This document shows positions 1-6,731 of a stretch of DNA of 12,487 nt, piece by piece. This DNA is from Legionella genomosp. 1 (GTDB lineage Bacteria; Pseudomonadota; Gammaproteobacteria; Legionellales; Legionellaceae). Below the pieces are notes generated by a model. That model was given only the letters and a program-made list of their open reading frames with translations, was not told the DNA's origin and did not search any database. Location of the stretch: assembly GCA_945889365.1 (NCBI GenBank), contig CAMDBQ010000022.1:1-12487 (forward strand), in the 5' to 3' direction. Position numbers and translations under genes: made by a program. Every line of letters starts with the position of its first letter. Position 1 is the stretch's first letter.

Positions 1-2010
1 AAGGATTTCAATTATCGTGAAGAATTCAATAAACTAGACGTTAAAGCGCTGAAACAAGACTTGCTTGCTTTTATGACTGACAGTCAACCATGGTGGCCGG
101 CTGATTGGGGCCATTATGGTGGTTTAATGATTCGTATGTCTTGGCATGCTGCGGGCACATATCGTGTGGCTGATGGTCGTGGAGGTGCTGGCACCGGGAG
201 CCAACGTTTTGCTCCCCTGAACTCCTGGCCTGACAATGTGAACTTAGATAAGGCGCGTCGGTTGTTATGGCCTATCAAGAAAAAGTATGGCAACAAGCTT
301 AGCTGGGCTGACTTGATAACTCTAATGGGGACTATGGCCTTTGAATCTATGGGTCTTAAAACATTTGGCTTTGGTTTTGGTCGTGAGGATATCTGGCATT
401 CTGATAAGGATATTTACTGGGGCTCTGAAAAGACATGGTTGGCTGCTGAGCGTTATGAGGATAAGCATCGGGACTCGTTAGAAAATCCACTTGCGGCAGT
501 ACAAATGGGTCTTATCTATGTCAACCCTGAGGGCGTTAATGGTCAGCCAGATCCCCAGCGTACAGCTCAGGATATTCGCGTGACCTTCGCACGTATGGCG
601 ATGAACGACGAAGAGACCGTTGCTCTAACGGCTGGTGGTCATACGGTTGGAAAATGCCATGGAAATGGCAATGTAAAGTTTTTAGGGCCTAGCCCTGAAG
701 GTGCCGATATTGCAGATCAAGGCCTTGGCTGGATCAACAAAACTACTAATGGCATTAGTCGTGATACAGTTTCAAGTGGAATTGAAGGTGCATGGACCAC
801 ACATCCAACCCGGTGGGATAATGGCTATTTTTATATGCTGTTAAATTATGATTGGGAACAGAAGAAAAGTCCTGCTGGTGCCTGTCAATGGCAGCCTATC
901 AATATTAAGGAAGCTGATAAACCGGTTGATGTCGAAGATCCTTCTATTCGTTATAGTCCGATTATGACTGATGCGGACATGGCCATGAAGGTGGACCCTG
1001 TTTATCGTGAAATTTCTGAGCGTTTTTATAAAAATCCTGATTACTTTGCAGAGGTTTTCGCGCGCGCCTGGTTTAAACTGACTCATCGAGACATGGGACC
1101 AAAGGCGCGTTACCTGGGTCCTGATGTGCCCAAGGAAGATTTGATTTGGCAAGATCCAGTGCCAGCTGGAAACCTGGAATATGATATTGCCGCTGTCAAA
1201 GCAAGGATAGTCGGCAGTAACTTAAGTATCAGTGACATGGTTGCTACCGCCTGGGACAGTGCACGTACATTTCGTGGTTCAGATAGACGCGGTGGTGCGA
1301 ACGGAGCACGGATAAGACTTTTGCCGCAAAAGGACTGGCCAGGGAATGAACCTACACGTCTAGCTAAAGTCCTGGAGGTTTTAACCACTATCGCAGCTGA
1401 TACAACCGCAAGTGTGGCGGATGTGATTGTGCTCGCTGGTAATGTAGGCATAGAGCAAGCGGCTAAAAAAGCGGGCTTTGAGATTACCGTGCCTTTTGCA
1501 AAAGGCCGTGGTGATGCAACTACCGCAATGACTGATTGTGACTCTTTTGCCGTACTGGAACCAGTTCATGATGGGTATCGTAATTGGCTTAAGCAGGACT
1601 ACCACGTCAATGCTGAAGAACTCATGCTCGATCGCACGCAACTCAGCCGGCTAAATGCCGCTGAAATGACTGTGCTCGTTGGGGGTATGCGTGTGCTCGG
1701 CACGAATCACGGTGGGACTCAACATGGAGTGTTTACCGAGCGCGCAGGTGTTTTGACCAATGACTTTTTTGTTAACCTAACTGATATGGCTAATATTTGG
1801 AAGCCAGCCTGCAATAACTTATATGAAATTCGTGATCGTAAAACAGGTGATCTCAAGTGGACAGCAACTCGTATAGATCTTGTTTTCGGCAGTAATTCTA
1901 TTTTACGCGCCTATGCCGAGTTGTATGCTCAGGATGATAACAAGGAAAAGTTTGTAAATGACTTCGTAGCTGCGTGGGCAAAGGTTATGAATGCGGACCG
2001 AGAATTTTAA
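1..2010 (+). CDS. katG: Catalase-peroxidase KatG, 5' end missing
   Basis: Bifunctional haem enzyme that breaks down hydrogen peroxide by catalase and peroxidase activity. The reading frame is open from base 1 and gives 669 residues; the family is about 720-740, so roughly 50-70 N-terminal residues lie outside the window. The TTG at 61 is internal, because conserved sequence runs through it from base 1. Numbering from base 1, the distal site is Arg45, Trp48 and His49 (RMSWHAAGTYR). The proximal haem ligand is His214 in GGHTVGK and the proximal Trp is Trp265. The KatG-specific Met-Tyr-Trp adduct needed for catalase activity is intact: Trp48, Tyr173 (YVNPEG) and Met199 (RMAMND). Arg370 in RYLGP is probably the mobile catalytic arginine. 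Ser259 aligns with the Ser315 position of M. tuberculosis KatG. The degenerate C-terminal haem-less domain is also present, with FRGSDRRGGANGARIRL. It ends in TAA at 2008-2010 with no convincing terminator. Confidence 0.97.
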   Translation, partial: KDFNYREEFNKLDVKALKQDLLAFMTDSQPWWPADWGHYGGLMIRMSWHAAGTYRVADGRGGAGTGSQRFAPLNSWPDNVNLDKARRLLWPIKKKYGNKLSWADLITLMGTMAFESMGLKTFGFGFGREDIWHSDKDIYWGSEKTWLAAERYEDKHRDSLENPLAAVQMGLIYVNPEGVNGQPDPQRTAQDIRVTFARMAMNDEETVALTAGGHTVGKCHGNGNVKFLGPSPEGADIADQGLGWINKTTNGISRDTVSSGIEGAWTTHPTRWDNGYFYMLLNYDWEQKKSPAGACQWQPINIKEADKPVDVEDPSIRYSPIMTDADMAMKVDPVYREISERFYKNPDYFAEVFARAWFKLTHRDMGPKARYLGPDVPKEDLIWQDPVPAGNLEYDIAAVKARIVGSNLSISDMVATAWDSARTFRGSDRRGGANGARIRLLPQKDWPGNEPTRLAKVLEVLTTIAADTTASVADVIVLAGNVGIEQAAKKAGFEITVPFAKGRGDATTAMTDCDSFAVLEPVHDGYRNWLKQDYHVNAEELMLDRTQLSRLNAAEMTVLVGGMRVLGTNHGGTQHGVFTERAGVLTNDFFVNLTDMANIWKPACNNLYEIRDRKTGDLKWTATRIDLVFGSNSILRAYAELYAQDDNKEKFVNDFVAAWAKVMNADREF

Positions 2011-2053
2011 CCTGGATAGTCACCACGGCTGTAGCATGAATAACCGAGTTTTT

Positions 2054-2126
2054 TGTCGTGTACACCGGTTGTTTTGTCGCAGCCTGTCGCAGGGCTTAGT
2101 GAGTTATTAACTTTTTGTGATATAAT
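2054..2126 (+). promoter_or_regulatory. Extended -10 promoter with upstream phased TGTCG boxes
   Basis: TGATATAAT at 2118-2126 is a perfect extended -10 element (TGn followed by TATAAT); a start near 2133 would be expected. There is no good -35 at 16-18 bp (the closest is TTAGTG at 2096-2101, 19 bp away). Extended -10 promoters often lack a -35 or depend on an activator. Upstream, TGTCG occurs at 2054, 2075 and 2085, offset by 21 and 10 bp, so all on one helix face; the first two are part of a longer TTTTGTCG. No protein gene on the plus strand follows, since the next gene, bioC, is convergent. Confidence 0.5.
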
Positions 2127-2132
2127 CCACTA

Positions 2133-2260
2133 GCGCAAGGCTTTACTTGAGCGCCCTTTCAACCGCGAAGTGCCGCAGTGGTTATAAACTATGCAACAGC
2201 AGGAGTGAGCCACAAAAACCAAATACAAAGTCAACACAAAGTCAACACAAAGTCATTATG
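2133..2260 (+). ncRNA. Possible small RNA, weakly supported
   Basis: This is the stretch that the extended -10 promoter at 2118-2126 would transcribe. It contains no ORF with a ribosome binding site; the best short frames are 4-8 codons. It starts with a potential hairpin, GCGCAAG at 2133-2139 pairing with CTTGAGCGC at 2146-2154 (a GA bulge). A second possible closure is GTGG (2178-2181) with CCAC (2209-2212). It ends in a run of 11-bp tandem repeats and then runs into the 3' end of bioC in antisense. No T-tracted terminator hairpin was found, so the 3' end is a guess. A degraded gene or an untranslated spacer is an equally simple reading. Confidence 0.22.
2225..2254. repeat. Tandem 11-bp repeat, 2.7 copies
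   Basis: ACAAAGTCAAC occurs at 2225-2235 and 2236-2246, then as a partial ACAAAGTC at 2247-2254. It lies 13 bp beyond the stop codon of bioC. The two full copies are identical. It may be slippage-derived or a protein binding array; nothing in the sequence decides between these. Confidence 0.85.
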
Positions 2261-2267
2261 GACTATT

Positions 2268-3119
2268 TTAGGCCATTTTCTTGATCGACGCAACGGAAAC
2301 CAACGTTTCAACGCCTTTGGCTGTTCGGCGTTGAGCCCCCTTCCATGCATGTCCATAAACCACTTCATAGGTTAATGGAAACTTGCCCTCAGGGGTGCAA
2401 AATGTCGACATGGCTTGCTCAAACCTCTTCCAGGCCTGCTTGCCGGTCAAACCCTTATTTCGAGCGGGATTGATATTGCGCCCTTGTATTTTCAATGACT
2501 GCAATAGTTTGGGCAGCGTTGCATAATGCGCCGTTAGCATTTCCATATCGACCACCGGATCAAGAAAATACTCAGCCAATAAACAATCGCCAACATGATG
2601 CATATCAGGGAAATCAATCACATGCGCGTGCTGGTCAGCGGTTGCAAACGCCTGTCGCAACTCACCAAACGTGTCTGGACCTAAGGTTGAAAACATCAGA
2701 CAACCGCCAGGACTCATCACACGATTGATCTCACTAATCACAGCAGACAAGGGGTTCGCCCAATGGATCACTTGATTCGCGAATACCACATCAAAGAGCC
2801 CTGCGGGAAACGGCAAAGCAGTCATGTCGGCGTTAACCAAGCCCCATTTCCGGATCCAACCTTGATTTAACTTGGCATGCTTAAGCATTTCAAAGGCAAA
2901 ATCCAAACCAACGATCTGTGCTTCGGGATAATGTTTTTTTAATTGTTGTGAAAAAACGCCCGTCCCACAACCTAAATCCAGCACATAGCGAGGCTTGATT
3001 TTCAAATAATGGAATCGTTCAAAAAGGCGCTCGCCAATTTCACGCTGAACTTTCGCGGCTTGCGTAAAGTCAGCTGCATGCGCATTAAACGCATTGCAAA
3101 TTTCAGTTTTCTCGTTCAT
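2268..3119 (-). CDS. bioC: Malonyl-[acyl-carrier protein] O-methyltransferase BioC
   Basis: SAM-dependent methyltransferase that methylates the free carboxyl of malonyl-ACP, disguising it so that fatty-acid synthesis can build the pimeloyl chain of biotin; cytosolic. With the start at 3119 the protein is 283 residues (E. coli BioC is about 250). The SAM-binding motif I is VLDLGCGTG at residues 46-54. The acidic ribose-binding motif is IVGLDFAFEML, followed by the NADMTALPF segment and FDVVFANQVIHWANP. The N-terminus EICNAFNAHAADF matches the BioC start (an SxxFN-type motif), which is why the start at 3119, or the ATG next to it at 3122, is preferred to an upstream in-frame start at 3182. The extra 21 residues from 3182 look unrelated and would overlap comF. 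No clear Shine-Dalgarno is visible. The gene is divergent from comF and convergent with katG. The other bio genes are not in the window. Confidence 0.9.
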   Translation of the reverse strand: MNEKTEICNAFNAHAADFTQAAKVQREIGERLFERFHYLKIKPRYVLDLGCGTGVFSQQLKKHYPEAQIVGLDFAFEMLKHAKLNQGWIRKWGLVNADMTALPFPAGLFDVVFANQVIHWANPLSAVISEINRVMSPGGCLMFSTLGPDTFGELRQAFATADQHAHVIDFPDMHHVGDCLLAEYFLDPVVDMEMLTAHYATLPKLLQSLKIQGRNINPARNKGLTGKQAWKRFEQAMSTFCTPEGKFPLTYEVVYGHAWKGAQRRTAKGVETLVSVASIKKMA

Positions 3120-3184
3120 CATCGGGGTAGGAATAGCCAGGAAATCCAACGCGCATGCGTCATAAAATCGCAAGTATAACACAG

Positions 3185-3856
3185 ATGTTACGGCTGCCTG
3201 TCATCTGTGGATTATGTAATCAATACCACACAGGCAAGCTAGCCATCTGCAAAGAATGCACCGCCCTACTTACCCCATTAGGCCCAGCATGCTGCTATTG
3301 CGCCTTGCCCCTGCCCGATGCCAGTTTTTTAGTTTGTGGTCAGTGTTGCCGGAAAAAACCCTATGTTGATACCGTCATAACAGCCTATCGTTTTGAAGAA
3401 CCCTTACGAACACTATTGCATGAATTTAAATACCGTGAAGGCCTATATTTATCTACGTTTCTAACCGAGCTGATGTTACATGCACTACCCACAGACGACT
3501 ACAAAACCGAATGCCTGATGCCCGTGCCCATGCATTCCACACGCCTGCGTAAGCGCGGCTTTAATCAAGCGGCTGAACTCGCAAAACAACTGAGTCGCAA
3601 ACTAAAACTACCCTGTGATTTGACGCACTGTCGAAAAAGCGTGAATACCGCACCTCAAGCTGGTTTAAATGCTAAAGAGCGCAAAAGCAATCTACGCCAT
3701 GCCTTCCAGGCCAAACCCAAACACTACGACCACATCACACTGATAGATGACTTGTTAACCACAGGAAGCACCGCTAATGAACTGGCTCGACTGTTAAAAA
3801 GTCAGGGTGTGAGTCGAGTGGATCTTTGGTGTTGTGCCAGGGTGGCCAGGCACTAG
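3185..3856 (+). CDS. comF: ComF/GntX family phosphoribosyltransferase-like protein
   Basis: ComF family protein, required for natural transformation in several bacteria, where it probably acts in the cytoplasm on incoming DNA; its exact reaction is unsettled. With the ATG at 3185 it is 223 residues, the family's usual size. The N-terminus has four CxxC pairs that should hold zinc: Cys8/Cys11, Cys22/Cys25, Cys37/Cys39 (CCYC, slightly irregular) and Cys51/Cys54. The middle has FKYREG. The conserved MPVPMHSTRLRKRGFNQA segment lies before the phosphoribosyltransferase PRPP loop LIDDLLTTGST at about 186-196. An earlier in-frame start at 3155 would add ten residues, but it overlaps the bioC leader. 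It is divergent from bioC with about 65 bp between the chosen starts. Pairing of comF/gntX with biotin genes is common in gammaproteobacteria (for example bioH-gntX in E. coli). Confidence 0.9.
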   Translation: MLRLPVICGLCNQYHTGKLAICKECTALLTPLGPACCYCALPLPDASFLVCGQCCRKKPYVDTVITAYRFEEPLRTLLHEFKYREGLYLSTFLTELMLHALPTDDYKTECLMPVPMHSTRLRKRGFNQAAELAKQLSRKLKLPCDLTHCRKSVNTAPQAGLNAKERKSNLRHAFQAKPKHYDHITLIDDLLTTGSTANELARLLKSQGVSRVDLWCCARVARH

Positions 3857-3864
3857 CATAGGTT

Positions 3865-3893
3865 GCGGCACACACACAGGTCTACTTTGCCGC
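3865..3893 (+). terminator. Weak hairpin after comF
   Basis: GCGGCA (3865-3870) can pair with TGCCGC (3888-3893) around an 18-base loop, followed by TACAAAAAG. There is no T-run on the plus strand, so intrinsic termination is doubtful. Confidence 0.2.
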
Positions 3894-3912
3894 TACAAAA
3901 AGAAGAATGATC

Positions 3913-3941
3913 TTTACTTGCGCAATAAAAGGCCGCATAAT
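3913..3941 (+). promoter_or_regulatory. Sigma-70-type promoter for the CE-clan protease gene
   Basis: TTTACT (3913-3918), a 17-bp spacer and CATAAT (3936-3941): 4 of 6 and 5 of 6 matches to consensus. A start near 3948 would give a leader of about 26 nt before the ATG at 3974. It shows that the gene probably has its own transcript separate from comF. No PmrA-type or CpxR-type direct repeat was seen upstream. Confidence 0.5.
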
Positions 3942-3973
3942 AGACACATTGTTTCTATTTTTTGGTGTCCATT

Positions 3974-6253
3974 ATGTTTTCTAAACCTATATTACCTCTG
4001 AATCCAGATGATGGTTTTGATGAATTAGACCTGTCCGGTATAACTAATGAAGATAATATCTGGGCGGCTCAAGCACCTGGCGGCAAGTACGCCTCCTCTA
4101 CGATGAGTAGCTGGTTGGGTGCAGCATTCCAGCCAATCAAGATTGGCAACGCTATCGTTGCTTATCAAGGTAAGGTTCAGGATACTATTGTATTTCCTCC
4201 TGTCACTGATGGAAAACCAACCCATCATACCCTTACTCTTCTCTCCGATGCACTGACTAAAGCCGAACCGAGCCTGAGCAAGGTAAAAAAAATGATATTC
4301 CCTCTCGCTGAAGAGCAAGGTTTCTTTTTCGGATGGGGACCGCGTCGTATGCATTGGGTCACGCTGCATTATGATACAACCACTCAAACAGCTACGCTTA
4401 TCGATTCTCGACCGACCTTAAACTCCTGGTCCTATCTCACTGAGCCAATGAAACAGTTGCTCAATGAAGGGTTGGAACGACTCCATCTTAGAAAAGTTGA
4501 AACATTCAATCACCTCTATCTAGGAACTCAACATGACGACATTTTCTGTGGTGCATGGACCGCAACCACTATTGAAGCGTTGGCCAACGGTATGTCCATA
4601 GGGGATCACACAACTACAATATCAAGCGCAGATAAAGAAGGGATCATCGAGCATAATCGTAGGTTGATTATTGATGGTAAAAGTACGGGCATTTATCAGC
4701 GGGAAAGCACCCGCGCCGCCAGGAATATGGTAAAATCTAACTCGTGTGATTCCATCTCGACAGCCACGACGAGCGCCTCTAGCCTTAGTAGCCTCGATAG
4801 TAACGGCCCGGAAGACTTAGACTGGGTTATGGAGAATAATTCGACATCCCCTATGATCACGGCGAAAGCTCATGCCGCGCAAATCAAAGCATTTAATGAC
4901 GGAGTGAATGATGGCGTGCGGGCAGCTAGAGCAAAATTTCGATCGTCTCTTCATGCACAAGATGAGTTATTGAGTATGCTAATCCATCGCGAAGGTATAA
5001 GACATAATAATTTAAAATTAACCCGTCAGAGCTGCGGAAACCAGAGTGCAGAGGATTTGCTAGCTGCCGTAGAGTCAGTCTATAAAGGAATGTCCGTCGC
5101 AGAGATAACGCAGAGTTCTCTAGCAAATGGCGGCTATACTTTACACGATCCAGCACGCTTCGGAGGCCCATTAAAGATGATGGGCTTTGATGAGAATGCG
5201 ATCAACGCCATGGGTTTAACCGCTGTTTTAAAATATGATGCTGCAATATCGGCGCAATTTAATATTGCCCTTGAACAGGGATCCCTCAGCCAGTATCAAG
5301 CAATGCTATCTGATGGGCCGCGCGTTTCCCTCTCTCCTGATGACCTAGATTCTCCGTTGTTTGACGACTTTAATCAGGCGAGGATACTCGACACATGCAG
5401 ACTAAAGGCTGATTTCCAAAAGTCTATCTATGCTGCTTTTGCTGAAGAAATTAACAGTGATCTAATTAACAGTGATCTTATATTGGCTCAAAAAACAGAC
5501 CACCCTAAACACGCGTTGAATTTATCCAAAACAGCGCTGTCAGCTGTGATTTTAGGCAGGCCAGCACCATTCACTTTTGGGTCTGACAGCCCAAAGGCGA
5601 GTCACGAGGCCGTCCTAAGGCTTGTTGCGTCATCCAATGCACCCTCCTCATCTCCACAATCAGAAGCAATGCGCATGATGAACTACTGCTTAACATACCC
5701 CAGCAGCGAATTGTGTTTTATGAGAGGTAATTCAGACGGCCGTGTGTTGACGCATTTCAACCTTTTCAACATGCGTAACGATGGCAAGCCTGATGACGCG
5801 ATATTGTCCGAGATTATGAAAGAATATAGCAAAGGGGAATGTCTCGCTGTGGGCGTATGCTCAGCCAATCAGATAAATAGGGTTCAAGCGCTGATTGATC
5901 CACGGAAACTCACACAACTACGACTCGGCAACACACGCAGCGAATCAAATGTGCGCCAAGCCAGTCGCGCTGGAGACTTGCCCCAGGCTCCAACACCCAT
6001 CCAAAATAATCCGCTGAACTATTCGTTCCTCATCGCAACGTTAGCTCATCCAGTAACAAAAAACTTAAGTGTCATTATACTGATGGCCAGCTTACTTCTC
6101 TTAGGCCTGGTTACTGCAGGGCTCAGTAGCATACCCGTCATGGCTGGAACTGTGCTTGCAGCAGTAGGCATGTTTTCTGGCGCAGCGATGTCAATGGGGA
6201 ACCGATGGGCTCTGCAACAGAGCTCAGATAAATCTACCATGACTGCGCTATAG
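3974..6253 (+). CDS. Putative CE-clan (Ulp1-like) cysteine protease, membrane-anchored effector candidate
   Basis: A 759-residue protein that I do not recognise as a named gene. Residues about 105-200 carry a CE-clan cysteine protease signature: an MIFPL strand, His127-Trp128 (MHWVTLHYD), Asp144 (IDSRPT), Gln186 and Cys192-Gly (GTQHDDIFCGAW). The His-Asp spacing of 17, Asp-Cys 48 and Gln-Cys 6 nearly equal those of yeast Ulp1 (17, 49, 6). Residues about 254-280 are a Ser/Thr-rich linker. Residues about 290-690 are unrecognised. Residues 698-717 and 721-743 form a hydrophobic hairpin, followed by a short polar Ser/Thr-containing tail. There is no N-terminal signal peptide. Bacterial CE-clan proteins mostly act on ubiquitin or ubiquitin-like proteins of eukaryotic hosts (SidE N-domain, ChlaDub1, XopD, RickCE) or are YopJ-type acetyltransferases, so a secreted deubiquitinase-like effector is inferred. 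The ATG at 3974 is chosen over TTG 3962 and GTG 3965. No strong ribosome binding site is seen. The gene stands alone. Confidence 0.8.
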   Translation: MFSKPILPLNPDDGFDELDLSGITNEDNIWAAQAPGGKYASSTMSSWLGAAFQPIKIGNAIVAYQGKVQDTIVFPPVTDGKPTHHTLTLLSDALTKAEPSLSKVKKMIFPLAEEQGFFFGWGPRRMHWVTLHYDTTTQTATLIDSRPTLNSWSYLTEPMKQLLNEGLERLHLRKVETFNHLYLGTQHDDIFCGAWTATTIEALANGMSIGDHTTTISSADKEGIIEHNRRLIIDGKSTGIYQRESTRAARNMVKSNSCDSISTATTSASSLSSLDSNGPEDLDWVMENNSTSPMITAKAHAAQIKAFNDGVNDGVRAARAKFRSSLHAQDELLSMLIHREGIRHNNLKLTRQSCGNQSAEDLLAAVESVYKGMSVAEITQSSLANGGYTLHDPARFGGPLKMMGFDENAINAMGLTAVLKYDAAISAQFNIALEQGSLSQYQAMLSDGPRVSLSPDDLDSPLFDDFNQARILDTCRLKADFQKSIYAAFAEEINSDLINSDLILAQKTDHPKHALNLSKTALSAVILGRPAPFTFGSDSPKASHEAVLRLVASSNAPSSSPQSEAMRMMNYCLTYPSSELCFMRGNSDGRVLTHFNLFNMRNDGKPDDAILSEIMKEYSKGECLAVGVCSANQINRVQALIDPRKLTQLRLGNTRSESNVRQASRAGDLPQAPTPIQNNPLNYSFLIATLAHPVTKNLSVIILMASLLLLGLVTAGLSSIPVMAGTVLAAVGMFSGAAMSMGNRWALQQSSDKSTMTAL
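5450..5479. repeat. In-frame 15-bp tandem duplication
   Basis: ATTAACAGTGATCT is repeated with a 15-bp period (5450-5464 and 5465-5479), giving INSDL-INSDL inside the protease-like protein. The near-identity of the copies points to a recent duplication that keeps the frame. Confidence 0.85.
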
Positions 6254-6264
6254 TAAGCCGGCTG

Positions 6265-6287
6265 AGGGGGCAAGACTTTTGCCCCCT
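6265..6287 (+). terminator. Strong hairpin after the protease gene
   Basis: AGGGGGCAA (6265-6273) pairs perfectly over 9 bp with TTGCCCCCT (6279-6287) around a 5-base loop, 12 bp after the stop codon. The stem is right for an intrinsic terminator, but no T-run follows on either strand, so it may stop transcription poorly or mainly protect the 3' end. Confidence 0.5.
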
Positions 6288-6316
6288 AGTGCCTCGTCTT
6301 GTTAATACGCTCCCTT

Positions 6317-6410
6317 AAACGGTCGTCCCCGCAAAGGCGGGGATCCATGCTTGGCATCACTACCATACCACACAAGAGATGGTTCCCCGCCTTCGCGGGG
6401 ATGACCGTTT
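6317..6410. repeat. 94-bp element with 30-bp inverted ends (REP/MITE-like)
   Basis: The left arm (6317-6346) and right arm (6381-6410) are inverted copies with three mismatches, starting AAACGGTC and ending GACCGTTT, around a 34-bp centre. Each arm also folds on its own: CCCCGC-AAAG-GCGGGG (6327-6342) and CCCCGC-CTTC-GCGGGG (6385-6400). This CCCCGC(C/A)..GCGGGG type of repeat is widespread in proteobacterial intergenic regions. There is no transposase gene. The right end overlaps the stop codon of the minus-strand gene ending at 6409 by two bases. Confidence 0.85.
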
Positions 6411-6681
6411 ATGCATTATTAATAACCAACTTCAAAGCCGGACGTCCAGAGGCTCTGACTAGCTCTTGCCCTTGACGATACACCTCAAAAATTCGATACG
6501 CTTGGGCGGTCTCACTATCGATCAACTCTACATCCTGCCCCCCATCATCAACCAATGTAACAGACAAATGCATTTCTCTGAATTGACCTATATGATAACG
6601 CTCTGTCAACATGCGTATTACGCCTTGCAAGCTTTCAGCAGCCTCACCACTATCATGCTTGCCATGAAAGATAATTTCCAT
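6409..6681 (-). CDS. Conserved-looking small protein of unknown function
   Basis: A 90-residue soluble protein I do not recognise. The start is well supported: a GGGGAGAG Shine-Dalgarno (plus-strand 6687-6694) sits 7-8 bases before the ATG at 6681. The sequence suggests an alpha/beta fold: strand MEIIFHGKH, helix AAESLQGVIRMLTERY, strands MHLSVTLVDD and AYRIFEVYRQ. It has many acidic residues, no cysteine, no signal peptide and no membrane segment. The last codons and TAA run into the right arm of the inverted-repeat element, so the C-terminus may have been trimmed or set by that element. It is convergent with the protease-like gene and divergent from the first barrel gene. Confidence 0.75.
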   Translation of the reverse strand: MEIIFHGKHDSGEAAESLQGVIRMLTERYHIGQFREMHLSVTLVDDGGQDVELIDSETAQAYRIFEVYRQGQELVRASGRPALKLVINNA

Positions 6682-6704
6682 AACATCTCTCCCCTATCAA
6701 AATA

Positions 6705-6731
6705 ATTATCTATCTTTATTATCGGCCTCAA
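6705..6731 (-). promoter_or_regulatory. Possible promoter for the 90-residue protein gene
   Basis: Read on the minus strand: TTGAGG (6731-6726), 15 bp, GATAAT (6710-6705), then the leader with the Shine-Dalgarno. The -10 is good and the spacing short, so this is only suggestive in an AT-rich stretch. Confidence 0.3.

Noticed and set aside
841..1641. Minus-strand open frames inside katG
   Set aside because: They lie opposite a strongly conserved gene and read as low-complexity shadows.
61..2010. A KatG protein starting at the TTG at 61
   Set aside because: The frame is open and KatG-like from base 1; the gene is cut by the window edge.
2008..2060. Intrinsic terminator of katG before the T-run at 2050-2054
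   Set aside because: The only stem before it is about three base pairs with mismatches.
2225..2254. CRISPR-like array
   Set aside because: Units are 11 bp in direct tandem with no spacers.
2178..2375. Plus-strand 65-residue reading frame after katG
   Set aside because: It begins with GTG without a ribosome binding site and is mostly antisense to bioC; the sequence looks random.
3120..3182. BioC extended to an upstream start at 3182
   Set aside because: The extra residues do not resemble BioC and would overlap the comF start; the family match begins at the ATG at 3119.
3974..4560. YopJ-type acetyltransferase instead of a protease
   Set aside because: Not excluded, but the His-Asp spacing of 17, the use of Asp and the Gln-Cys spacing of 6 fit Ulp1-type proteases better than the His-Glu-Cys layout of YopJ.
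6317..6410. Insertion sequence
   Set aside because: Only 94 bp, no transposase and no clear target-site duplication.
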